Positions 6,766-13,232 of a DNA stretch of 13,232 bases are shown piece after piece. Location of the stretch: contig JAJXUC010000109.1 of the NCBI GenBank assembly GCA_021783435.1, positions 1-13,232 on the forward strand, given 5' to 3'. The translations under genes were made by a program, and so were the position numbers. Numbering within the stretch: position 1 is the stretch's first letter; every line of letters begins with the position of its first letter. The notes under the pieces are model-generated. The model was not told the DNA's origin. It worked only from the letters and a program-made list of their open reading frames with translations, and did no database searches. The DNA is from Pseudomonadota bacterium. Lineage in GTDB: Bacteria; Pseudomonadota; Gammaproteobacteria; Burkholderiales; Burkholderiaceae.

Positions 6766-7392
6766 TTACTTGAGAAGAATGGCTTGTTTGATGACGACTG
6801 GCGTGACCGGCACGTTCTGCATCGGGCCGTCGTCGCGCGTGGCGACCTTGGCGATGCGGTCCACCACGTCCATGCCCTTGATGACTTGGCCGAATACGGC
6901 ATAGCCATGGCCGTCGGGTTGAGGATAGTCGAGCGAAGCATTGTCGACGAGGTTGATGAAGAACTGCGAGGTGGCTGAGTTCGGGTCGGCGGTGCGCGCC
7001 ATGGCGATGGTGCCACGCAGGTTCTTCAGTCCGTTCTTGCTCTCCAGCGGAATGGGCGGGCGCGTGGGCTTTTGCTGCATGCTGGCGGTGAAGCCGCCGC
7101 CTTGAATCATGAAGCCGGGAATGACGCGGTGAAAAATGGTGCCGGCGTAAAAATCGTCTTTGACGTACTGCAGGAAGTTGGCCACGGTCTTGGGCGCGCG
7201 CTGGGAGTCGAGTTGCACCTCGATGGTTCCCATGGTGGTCACCAGTTCGACGCGCGGCGGCGCTTCGGCCTGCACGGCGCGGGTGGTCAGCAGGGTGCCG
7301 CCGAGCAGGGCGGCTGCGCTCAGCAGCAGGAGCCGGCGTGAGCCACCGGCCGCAATGGAGGAGGTCGAGGCGCGGGGGGATAAATCAGTCAT
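6766..7392 (-). CDS. ppiA: Exported cyclophilin-type peptidyl-prolyl cis-trans isomerase
   Basis: Periplasmic folding catalyst of the cyclophilin family. The start at ATG 7392 has AGGAG at 7 nt and gives 208 residues. The frame extends to a GTG at 7422, but that start is less likely. Residues 1-42 form a signal peptide with a basic n-region (GGSRR), a hydrophobic core ([15 protein letters not shown]) and an AVQA cleavage site. SRRLLLL also resembles a twin-arginine signal. The domain has [13 protein letters not shown] (87-99, Arg89), AMART (130-134), SATSQFFIN (139-147) and GYAVFGQV (163-170). Tyr156 stands where human cyclophilin A has Trp121. Its ATG overlaps the TGA stop of the upstream L,D-transpeptidase (ATGA), which suggests coupled translation. 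Confidence 0.92.
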   Translation of the reverse strand: MTDLSPRASTSSIAAGGSRRLLLLSAAALLGGTLLTTRAVQAEAPPRVELVTTMGTIEVQLDSQRAPKTVANFLQYVKDDFYAGTIFHRVIPGFMIQGGGFTASMQQKPTRPPIPLESKNGLKNLRGTIAMARTADPNSATSQFFINLVDNASLDYPQPDGHGYAVFGQVIKGMDVVDRIAKVATRDDGPMQNVPVTPVVIKQAILLK

Positions 7393-8636
7393 GAAAGCAC
7401 TCCTGCGTGGAAAAGGCGCCACTGGCCATCCTGCTTGGCCCAGTAGTCACGGTAGGTCATGGGTTCGGCGCCTTGCTGACCGCCGTATTGCACGACCAGC
7501 AATTCATGTGCGCCCTGGTAGTAGAGCACCGTGGCTGCGGCCAGTTCCGGGCGCCGCGTGGCTGCCGGACTGTCAGGCTCGGCAGGGGCTTGGGCCAGCA
7601 GTTTGCGCACGCGGGCGCGCTGCGCGGCCAGTTGCGCTGGCGAAAGCCACTGCACATGCGAGGTGATGACGACGGGGGTGGCGCCCGGCTCGATGCGCGT
7701 CATGAGGGCGGTGATGTCGGGGTTGGACAGCACCACGCAACCATCGCTGTCGAGCGGCGGGCGGGCGTAACTCGTCGGCGGCACCCCATGCAGCCAGATG
7801 CCGCCGCCGGTGCGACCCAACAGCCGATCCCAGGCGTTCGGATAGTTCAGCGGCATGGCCCCGGCGCCATAGGTGGCATTCAGCCAGCGTCGGCCCACTT
7901 CGCGGGTGATGAAATAAATGCCCAATGGGGTTTTCATGTCACCGGCACGCTGCTTGTCGGTGCCCAACTTGCCCTGGGTGATGTAGTCGTTGGCTTCAAG
8001 GCTTAAGGAGCCGTCGGCATCGCGGCGGAAAAGATACAGCCGCGATCGGCTGGTATCCACCAGGATGGCGTGCTTCACCCCGGGGGCCAAGGCGACGAAA
8101 TTGCTCGGCACCAGCCCGGGCGCGGGTGCCTGGGCGAAGGCACGCAGCCGCTGGCGGGCCTCGTTCACCAACGCCGCGAGCCGGGCCGACTCCGCCTGCT
8201 GTGCCGCGCTGCCGGGCGCCGAAGGCACATCGGCAAAGCGTCGCAGCCGGCCCGCTTCGGCTTGCAGCAAGTCGCCGCGCAACAAATGAGCCAAGGCGAA
8301 ATTCGGGTATCGCTTGACCAGCAGGCCGCTGCGGTGCAGGGCCTCGCGCAGACGCCCTTGGGCAACGAGTTGGTAGATCGCGATCAACTCGACCTCGGCG
8401 CGATCATCGAAGCCCTGGCGCATCAAAGCCTGCTGGCCTTGACCCAGCAGCGAGCGCGAGGCCGAGGGAGCGGTGATCGGCACGAGACGCCGAGAAGGCG
8501 TGGGCGGCAACCCTCGATCGACGAAATCGGGTCGGAACTCCTCGGCACGCACCCCCATGCTGACCAGCAGCACGGTCAGCAACCACGCCAGGACCTGGGT
8601 GATGTGGCGGCGCCGGGTTCGCAGGGGTTGGTTCAT
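7389..8636 (-). CDS. L,D-transpeptidase (YkuD/ErfK family) with TPR-like N-terminal region
   Basis: Secreted enzyme expected to form 3-3 peptidoglycan cross-links or attach proteins to the wall. The start at ATG 8636 gives 415 residues beginning with a signal peptide: basic RTRRR, hydrophobic [17 protein letters not shown], and cleavage near VRA/EE (31). Residues about 75-130 (ALMRQGFDD...[10 protein letters not shown]) look like one or two TPR helices. The YkuD domain spans about 188-325, from [15 protein letters not shown] to the catalytic block WLHGVPP (281-287, His283) and SDGCVVLS (297-304, nucleophile Cys300). A Q/A-rich linker leads to a short C-terminal part (about 361-415, [12 protein letters not shown]...[10 protein letters not shown]) resembling the last strands of an NTF2-like/Cds6-type domain. 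An upstream GTG (8672) is possible. It follows the TPR gene by 63 bp and overlaps the next start. Confidence 0.9.
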   Translation of the reverse strand: MNQPLRTRRRHITQVLAWLLTVLLVSMGVRAEEFRPDFVDRGLPPTPSRRLVPITAPSASRSLLGQGQQALMRQGFDDRAEVELIAIYQLVAQGRLREALHRSGLLVKRYPNFALAHLLRGDLLQAEAGRLRRFADVPSAPGSAAQQAESARLAALVNEARQRLRAFAQAPAPGLVPSNFVALAPGVKHAILVDTSRSRLYLFRRDADGSLSLEANDYITQGKLGTDKQRAGDMKTPLGIYFITREVGRRWLNATYGAGAMPLNYPNAWDRLLGRTGGGIWLHGVPPTSYARPPLDSDGCVVLSNPDITALMTRIEPGATPVVITSHVQWLSPAQLAAQRARVRKLLAQAPAEPDSPAATRRPELAAATVLYYQGAHELLVVQYGGQQGAEPMTYRDYWAKQDGQWRLFHAGVLS

Positions 8637-8699
8637 GCGGGGGAGCGACTGGGGCCGGGACCTGGTGAGCACGTCCGCTCGGAGGGCAGTTTCAAGCGC

Positions 8700-9845
8700 T
8701 CAGGCCACGATTTCCTGCACGATCAGCCAGCGTCCGTGCACGCGCTGGAATTCCAGTGTCTTGGGACTGTCGAAATTGAGTGCGCCAGAAGTGTAGATCT
8801 GGCGGAAATGCGCGGTGGCCTTGTCGCCATGGATCTTCACCTGCAGGTGTTTCACATCCACGGTGATCTTGGCTTTGTCACCAATGCGGGCCTTGCGCTG
8901 TGCCATCCAGACCTTGCGCGACTCGTTACCTGGTGTCTGGAAATTCGGCGCATAGCTGTCAAAGTAGGCACTCAGATTTTTCGATGCCCAGGCATGCGCC
9001 CAGGCATGCACGGCAGCGTCAACCTGCGCCGGGCTCGCGTCAGCCGCAACAGCCTCTGGTTTGGCCTCGGTGGCTGCTGGTTTTTCAATGGGTTTGGACG
9101 CCGCCTCCAAGGCCGGCTTGATCGTCGCCGTGCTGACTGCGGCCACCACGGTTGGTTTGGGCACTGGTGTCGGCCGAACCTCCTCAGGCGCTTTTGCCGA
9201 GGTGCCAGGAGCCGGCTTGGCCGCGTCGTGCGGCGCTGGACCGGCCGCTACGGCGGTTGACTTTGCCGCCGCCTGTGGCTCTGTGCCCCTGCTGAAGAGC
9301 TGGCGTATGAGTGCCAGCTTGGTTTGCGTGGTGCCGTTCTTGCTGCCGTCGAGTTGCAGCGCTTTTTGGTACGACTGGCTGGCCAGTTTGGCGTAGACAT
9401 CACCCAGGTTCTCGAAGGCCGTGGCGTAGCTGGGGTTGGTGCGGATGGCCATGTCCAGCGCAGCCCGCGCCTTGTCGTACTGGCCTTGCTGGGCATACAG
9501 CACAGCCAGGTTGTTGTAGGGCTCTGGCAACTCGGGGTACTGCTCGGTGAGTTGAGTGAACGCCTGGATGGCGTCGGTCGTCTTGCGCTGCTCGGTGAGA
9601 ATCACGCCGCGCAAAAATTTGTACTGCGGATCTTTGGCGTTGGCGGCGATCAGCGCGTCGACCTGCGTCAGCGCTTGTCCCAGTTTGCCGGCGGCAACGA
9701 GTTGCTGCACCTCCGCCAGGCTGTCGGCCATGGCTGCTGCGGGGGCGACGCTGCATGCGAACCCCGTCGCGAGCCCGAGAACCGCCAGCAGGTGCGTGAG
9801 TTTGCGCAGGAGCGGCTTCGTCTGGAAGTAGTGGACGTGTGGCAT
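8700..9845 (-). CDS. Secreted TPR protein with C-terminal NTF2-like domain
   Basis: First gene of the envelope operon; its function is not established. From ATG 9845 the protein has 381 residues. An N-terminal signal sequence runs about 1-40 (basic LLRK, hydrophobic LLAVLGLATGFA, likely cleavage after PAAAMA). Three to four TPR units follow (41-166), including YNNLAVLYAQQGQYDKARAA (110-129) and AFENLGDVYAKL. Residues about 185-270 are a low-complexity Ala/Pro/Lys/Thr linker. Residues 273-381 (VDAAVHAWAHAWASKNLSAY ... SRKVWMAQRKARI ... GRWLIVQEIVA) match the NTF2-like domain seen at the end of Cds6-type L,D-transpeptidases. Beside a transpeptidase gene, it is probably a periplasmic partner or scaffold for cell-wall synthesis; this is inference. 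A lipobox is not convincing at Cys31 (GFAC). Confidence 0.87.
   Translation of the reverse strand: MPHVHYFQTKPLLRKLTHLLAVLGLATGFACSVAPAAAMADSLAEVQQLVAAGKLGQALTQVDALIAANAKDPQYKFLRGVILTEQRKTTDAIQAFTQLTEQYPELPEPYNNLAVLYAQQGQYDKARAALDMAIRTNPSYATAFENLGDVYAKLASQSYQKALQLDGSKNGTTQTKLALIRQLFSRGTEPQAAAKSTAVAAGPAPHDAAKPAPGTSAKAPEEVRPTPVPKPTVVAAVSTATIKPALEAASKPIEKPAATEAKPEAVAADASPAQVDAAVHAWAHAWASKNLSAYFDSYAPNFQTPGNESRKVWMAQRKARIGDKAKITVDVKHLQVKIHGDKATAHFRQIYTSGALNFDSPKTLEFQRVHGRWLIVQEIVA
8986..9009 (+). repeat. Perfect 12-bp tandem duplication inside the TPR/NTF2 gene
   Basis: The 12-mer GCCCAGGCATGC occurs twice with no gap (8986-8997 and 8998-9009). Read on the coding (minus) strand it is in frame and gives the repeated AWAH/AWAS at residues 281-288, on the first helix of the NTF2-like domain. 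Confidence 0.8.
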
Positions 9846-9880
9846 GGGTTCAAGTTGGCTCGGGCTGTGCTAAGTTTTTG

Positions 9881-9886
9881 ATTTTA
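9881..9886 (-). promoter_or_regulatory. Possible -10 box of the envelope operon
   Basis: TAAAAT on the minus strand matches the TATAAT consensus at five of six positions and sits 35 bp before the TPR gene start. No good -35 box lies at the right distance. The 138-bp divergent gap to cysS must also carry the cysS promoter. TTGGCT (9855-9860), 17 bp, TTGATT (9878-9883) is the best plus-strand candidate, but weak. Confidence 0.3.
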
Positions 9887-9983
9887 TCCGGGCCTGCCTG
9901 CCGGCTTGCCCCGTTCTTCCCCATCCATGCAGCAGCCTCCTGCAACACCCTCAACGTCCGGTGCAGCGGCGGCACGACATTCC

Positions 9984-11363
9984 ATGACCTTGCAGATTTA
10001 CAACACGCTGTCGCGCGAGAGGCAGCCGCTGACCCCCATCGATCCCGGCCATGTGCGCCTGTATGTCTGCGGCATGACGGTGTACGACTACTGCCATCTC
10101 GGCCACGCGCGGGTGATGGCGGTGTTCGATCTGGTGCAACGCTGGCTCAAGGCGCGTGGACTGCGCGTCACGTATGTGCGCAACATTACGGACGTGGACG
10201 ACAAGATCATCCGTCGCGCGGTTGACAGTGGCGTGAGCGTGCGCGAGCTCACCGACCGCTTCATCGCCGCGATGCACGAGGACACCGACGCGCTGGGCAT
10301 CGAGCGCCCCACGCACGAGCCGCGCGCCACGGATTACATCCCACAGATGCAGCACCTCATCACGCGCCTGATGGCCAAGGGTCTGGCCTATCAGGACTCC
10401 GCGGGGGACGTCGACTACGCCGTGCGCGCCTTCCCCGGCTACGGTCGGCTCTCGGGCAAGTCGCTGGATGAACTGCAGGCCGGCGAGCGCGTGGAGATCG
10501 ACCAGGCCAAACGCGATCCGCTGGACTTCGTGCTGTGGAAGCGAGCCAAGGCGGAAGAGCCCGCCGAGGTGCGATGGACTTCGCCTTGGGGCGAGGGGCG
10601 GCCGGGTTGGCATCTCGAATGTTCGGCCATGAGCTCTGCGCTGTTGGGTGAGCATTTCGACATCCACGGCGGCGGCGCCGACCTGCAGTTCCCGCACCAC
10701 GAGAATGAAATTGCGCAGAGCGAAGGCGCCAGCGGCAAGCCTTTCGTCAACCTCTGGATGCACAACGGCTTTGTCCGGGTGAACGACGAGAAGATGTCGA
10801 AGTCGTTGGGGAATTTTTTCGCCATCCGCGACGTGCTCAAACTGTTCGACGCTGAAACCGTGCGGTTTTTCATCATTCGAGCGCATTACCGCAGCCCGCT
10901 GAATTACTCGCAAGACAATCTGCACGACGCCCGCCATGCCCTGGCTCGGCTGTACACCGCATTGCAGAACTTTGCCGATGTTCCCGCTGCGCTGGACTGG
11001 AGCCAGCCGGTGGCGCAACGCTTCGGCGCGGCGATGGACGACGACTTCAATACCCCCGAAGCCCTGGCCGTGCTGTTCGAGCTCGCCAGCGAAGTCAATC
11101 GCAGCGCCAGCGCGGCGCTCGCTGGCCTGCTCAAGGGCCTGGGGGGCACGCTCGGCCTGTTGCAGCAGGCGCCGCGGCGCTTTCTGCAGTGTGGCGCGAA
11201 TCAGGTTGACACCGGCTGGATCGAGACGCAGGTGCAAGCCCGTGCCGCCGCCAAGAAGACGCGCGATTTTGCCCAGGCCGACGCGATTCGCGCAGCGCTG
11301 CTGGCGCGCGGCATCGTGCTCGAGGACAAGCCGGGTGGCGTCACGCTGTGGCGCCAGGCCTGA
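9984..11363 (+). CDS. cysS: Cysteinyl-tRNA synthetase
   Basis: Class I aminoacyl-tRNA synthetase that charges tRNA-Cys. From ATG 9984 ([15 protein letters not shown]) it has 459 residues, against 461 in E. coli. The frame is open upstream to 9906, but those residues are low-complexity and not family-like. Visible: the zinc ligands Cys29 (YVCGMTVYD), Cys213 (LECSAMS), His238 and Glu242 (PHHENE), the HIGH-type motif HLGH (38-41), ITDVDDK (68-74), and the KMSKS loop (270-274). The C-terminal part carries the helical and anticodon-binding domains, ending [17 protein letters not shown], which is the usual end. It diverges from the envelope operon and is followed by the glycosylase gene after a single base, so the two are very likely co-transcribed. 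Confidence 0.96.
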   Translation: MTLQIYNTLSRERQPLTPIDPGHVRLYVCGMTVYDYCHLGHARVMAVFDLVQRWLKARGLRVTYVRNITDVDDKIIRRAVDSGVSVRELTDRFIAAMHEDTDALGIERPTHEPRATDYIPQMQHLITRLMAKGLAYQDSAGDVDYAVRAFPGYGRLSGKSLDELQAGERVEIDQAKRDPLDFVLWKRAKAEEPAEVRWTSPWGEGRPGWHLECSAMSSALLGEHFDIHGGGADLQFPHHENEIAQSEGASGKPFVNLWMHNGFVRVNDEKMSKSLGNFFAIRDVLKLFDAETVRFFIIRAHYRSPLNYSQDNLHDARHALARLYTALQNFADVPAALDWSQPVAQRFGAAMDDDFNTPEALAVLFELASEVNRSASAALAGLLKGLGGTLGLLQQAPRRFLQCGANQVDTGWIETQVQARAAAKKTRDFAQADAIRAALLARGIVLEDKPGGVTLWRQA

Positions 11364-11364
11364 G

Positions 11365-12009
11365 ATGGCAACAGCGAAAGCCACGACCATGAACCTCCCG
11401 GATTACTGGGACGAGGCCTGCGCGCAGTTGATGCGGGCCGATCGGGTGATGCGCAAGCTCATTCCACAGCATCGGGCCACGCAGCTGCAAAGCCGTGGCG
11501 ACGCCTTTCAGACCCTGGCGCGTTCGGTCGTCGGCCAGCAGATCTCCGTCAAGGCGGCCCAATCGGTGTGGGAGCGGCTGCTGACGCAAGTCGGCGCAGT
11601 CACGCCACAAGGCATTCTGGCCCGCGAGATTGCCGCGTTGCGGCTGGCCGGGCTGTCGCAGCGCAAGTGCGAGTACTTGCGCGACCTGGCCGCCAAATTC
11701 GACGCCGGCGAGGTTCACCCCGGACAATGGGATGAGATGCCGGACGAGGCCATCATCACCGAGCTGGTCGCCATCCGCGGTATCGGCCGCTGGACGGCCG
11801 AGATGTTTCTGATGTTCCACCTGATGCGCCCGGACGTGCTGCCGCTGGACGATCTGGGTTTGCAGCGCGGCATCAGCCTGGGCTATTTTTCCGGCGAGGC
11901 CGTCAGCCGCAGCGAACTGCGCGAGGTGGCCGCCGCCTGGGCGCCCTGGCGTTCGGTCGGCACTTGGTATATTTGGCGCAGCATCGATCCGGCCGTGGTC
12001 GACTATTGA
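11365..12009 (+). CDS. DNA-3-methyladenine glycosylase II (AlkA-like, HhH-GPD)
   Basis: Base-excision repair glycosylase that removes alkylated purines such as 3-methyladenine. The 214-residue protein is the short HhH-GPD form, lacking the N-terminal beta domain of E. coli AlkA (282). Visible: SVVGQQISVKAAQSVWERLL (54-73), the helix-hairpin-helix LVAIRGIGRWTAEMFLMF (134-151) and the loop LPLDDLGLQRG (159-169). Asp162 or Asp163 there is the catalytic residue, matching Asp238 of AlkA. There is no iron-sulfur cysteine cluster. ATG 11365 lies one base beyond the cysS stop. ATG 11389 (MNLPDYWDEA) is an alternative start that fits the family N-terminus as well. The 111 bp to accA hold no recognised element other than the accA ribosome-binding site. 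Confidence 0.9.
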   Translation: MATAKATTMNLPDYWDEACAQLMRADRVMRKLIPQHRATQLQSRGDAFQTLARSVVGQQISVKAAQSVWERLLTQVGAVTPQGILAREIAALRLAGLSQRKCEYLRDLAAKFDAGEVHPGQWDEMPDEAIITELVAIRGIGRWTAEMFLMFHLMRPDVLPLDDLGLQRGISLGYFSGEAVSRSELREVAAAWAPWRSVGTWYIWRSIDPAVVDY

Positions 12010-12106
12010 ATCGCACCGAGCATCACCACAGAACCGACGCCAGCAGCGCGGCCATCACCGGCCCGCTACGCATGGCGCTTGCGCCGTTTCAAGCGGACGG
12101 CATTGC

Positions 12107-12113
12107 AAAGGGG
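12107..12113 (+). promoter_or_regulatory. Ribosome-binding site of accA
   Basis: AAAGGGG lies 7 nt before ATG 12121. It supports this start over the frame's other possible initiation codons. Confidence 0.6.
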
Positions 12114-12120
12114 TTGAACC

Positions 12121-13095
12121 ATGAGCAAGAAAGTTTTTCTCGACTTTGAGCAGCCGGTTGCCGAACTGGAAACCAAGATCGAAGAGCTGCGCTATGTGCA
12201 GGACGAATCGGCCGTCGATATTTCCGAAGAAATCAGCCGCCTGCAGAAAAAAAGCCAGCAGCTGACCAAAGATCTGTACGCCAAGCTCTCGCCCTGGCAG
12301 GTTACGCAAATTGCCCGCCATGCCCAGCGTCCCTACACACTGGACTATGTGGCGCAGATGTTCACCGATTTCCACGAATTGCATGGCGACCGCCACTACG
12401 CCGATGACCTGTCGATCGTCGGCGGCCTGGCGCGCTTCAACGGCCTGGCCTGCATGATCATCGGACACCAGAAAGGGCGCGACACGAAAGAGCGCGCGCT
12501 GCGTAATTTCGGCATGACCAAGCCCGAGGGATACCGCAAGGCGCTGCGCCTGATGAAACTGGCCGAGAAATTCAACCTGCCGGTGCTGACCTTCGTCGAC
12601 ACCCCTGGCGCCTACCCCGGCATCGACGCCGAGGAGCGCAACCAGTCCGAGGCCATCGGCCGCAACATCCTCGAGATGGCGCAGTTGCAGGTGCCCATCA
12701 TCTCCACCATCATTGGCGAGGGTGGCTCGGGCGGCGCGTTGGCCATTGCCGTGGCCGACCATGTGCTGATGTTGCAGTATTCGGTGTACTCCGTCATCTC
12801 CCCCGAAGGCTGCGCCTCCATCCTGTGGAAAAGCGCCGAGCGCGCGCCCGAGGCGGCCGAAGCGCTGGGCCTGACCGCTCACCGGCTCAAGGCGCTGGGC
12901 TTGATCGACAAAATCGTGAACGAACCCATCGGCGGCGCGCATCGTGACCCGCTGGCCATGACCGCCAGTCTGAAGCGCGCCCTGGCCGAGAGCCTGCGCC
13001 AATTCCAGGGCATCAAACCGGCCGATCTGGTGAAGCAGCGCTACGACCGCCTTTGCGCCTTCGGCAAATTCCAGGACACCAAGTCCACGCGCTGA
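12121..13095 (+). CDS. accA: Acetyl-CoA carboxylase carboxyltransferase subunit alpha
   Basis: Alpha subunit of the carboxyltransferase that, with AccD, moves the carboxyl group from biotin-BCCP to acetyl-CoA to make malonyl-CoA, the first committed step of fatty-acid synthesis. The 324 residues match the family (E. coli 319). Seen: the N-terminal helical pair [20 protein letters not shown] (1-20), HPQR-like [11 protein letters not shown] (67-77), [12 protein letters not shown] (85-96), [11 protein letters not shown] (114-124), [20 protein letters not shown] (158-177), the oxyanion-hole segment [12 protein letters not shown] (199-210), and [14 protein letters not shown] (224-237). It follows the glycosylase gene and precedes what looks like tilS, the usual accA neighbour. 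Confidence 0.97.
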   Translation: MSKKVFLDFEQPVAELETKIEELRYVQDESAVDISEEISRLQKKSQQLTKDLYAKLSPWQVTQIARHAQRPYTLDYVAQMFTDFHELHGDRHYADDLSIVGGLARFNGLACMIIGHQKGRDTKERALRNFGMTKPEGYRKALRLMKLAEKFNLPVLTFVDTPGAYPGIDAEERNQSEAIGRNILEMAQLQVPIISTIIGEGGSGGALAIAVADHVLMLQYSVYSVISPEGCASILWKSAERAPEAAEALGLTAHRLKALGLIDKIVNEPIGGAHRDPLAMTASLKRALAESLRQFQGIKPADLVKQRYDRLCAFGKFQDTKSTR

Positions 13096-13129
13096 AACGC
13101 TCGGCGAACGGGTCCGTCGCGGCGGCTCG

Positions 13130-13232
13130 ATGCGCTTGACAACCGTGTCATCCTCCATGCCGGCTGCCCAGGGTTCGCAGGTCGAACCGGCCTTGGTCGC
13201 CCTGCGCGGCTTCCTGCATCGGCATGCCGCCC
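13130..13232 (+). CDS. N-terminal start of a gene cut by the window end, probably tRNA(Ile)-lysidine synthase
   Basis: An open frame begins at ATG 13130 (a second ATG lies at 13157) and runs off the right edge with 34 codons. It begins MRLTTVSSSMPAAQGSQVEP and continues with an amphipathic helix-like ALVALRGFLHRHA. It lies 34 bp after accA on the same strand. In beta- and gammaproteobacteria accA is commonly followed by tilS, and TilS proteins begin with a short helix before the SGGxDS ATP-binding loop. That loop would lie beyond the window, so the identity rests on position and is not proven here. Confidence 0.45.
   Translation, partial: MRLTTVSSSMPAAQGSQVEPALVALRGFLHRHAA

Noticed and set aside
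9951..11390. Minus-strand open frame covering the whole of cysS
   Set aside because: cysS has all catalytic and zinc motifs on the plus strand; the opposite frame shows none.
12010..12120. Possible small gene between the glycosylase and accA
   Set aside because: The short open frame overlaps both neighbours, has no ribosome-binding site and no recognisable sequence.
1..13232. Mobile elements, CRISPR arrays, toxin-antitoxin or phage-defence genes
   Set aside because: No transposase or integrase motifs, terminal inverted repeats, regularly spaced repeats or small toxin/antitoxin pairs were seen on either strand.

Overview
The window is GC-rich, gene-dense bacterial chromosome, most likely from a betaproteobacterium of the order Burkholderiales. 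This is an inference from gene content and order. The neighbours suhB/trmJ/cysE, lpxH/ppiB/ppiA/TPR protein and cysS/alkA-like/accA are, from memory, a housekeeping block typical of that order. Nothing in the sequence fixes the genus. No rRNA, tRNA, CRISPR array, insertion sequence or phage gene was found.

Layout. At the left edge (1-280, +) is the C-terminal end of a left-handed beta-helix (hexapeptide-repeat) acetyltransferase cut by the window. suhB (-) converges on it. trmJ (+) diverges from suhB, and cysE (+) follows. Convergent with cysE is a two-gene minus-strand unit (3158-5251). It holds a copper-dependent methanethiol oxidase / selenium-binding protein (SBP56 family) and, 30 bp downstream, a small histidine-containing polytopic membrane protein of unknown function. 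From 5424 to 9845 (-) runs a compact envelope operon. Read in its own direction it encodes a secreted TPR protein with an NTF2-like C-terminus, a secreted L,D-transpeptidase, an exported cyclophilin, a cytosolic cyclophilin and the lipid A enzyme LpxH. Its genes are close together, with one stop/start overlap. Diverging from it on the plus strand are cysS, an AlkA-like 3-methyladenine DNA glycosylase, accA and, at the right edge, the first 34 codons of what is probably tilS.

How the genes relate. Most are core functions: tRNA charging and modification, fatty-acid and lipid A synthesis, peptidoglycan cross-linking, protein folding and base-excision repair. The accessory element is the SBP56/membrane-protein pair between cysE and lpxH. 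Methanethiol oxidase releases sulfide, and CysE makes the O-acetylserine that captures sulfide as cysteine, so the placement is metabolically suggestive. The two are convergent, however, and not co-transcribed. I see no clearly undescribed defence or mobile system. The least characterised item is the membrane protein paired with SBP56.

No stretch longer than about 175 bp lacks a gene. The intergenic gaps hold only weak hairpins and weak promoter-like sequences, listed with low confidence.
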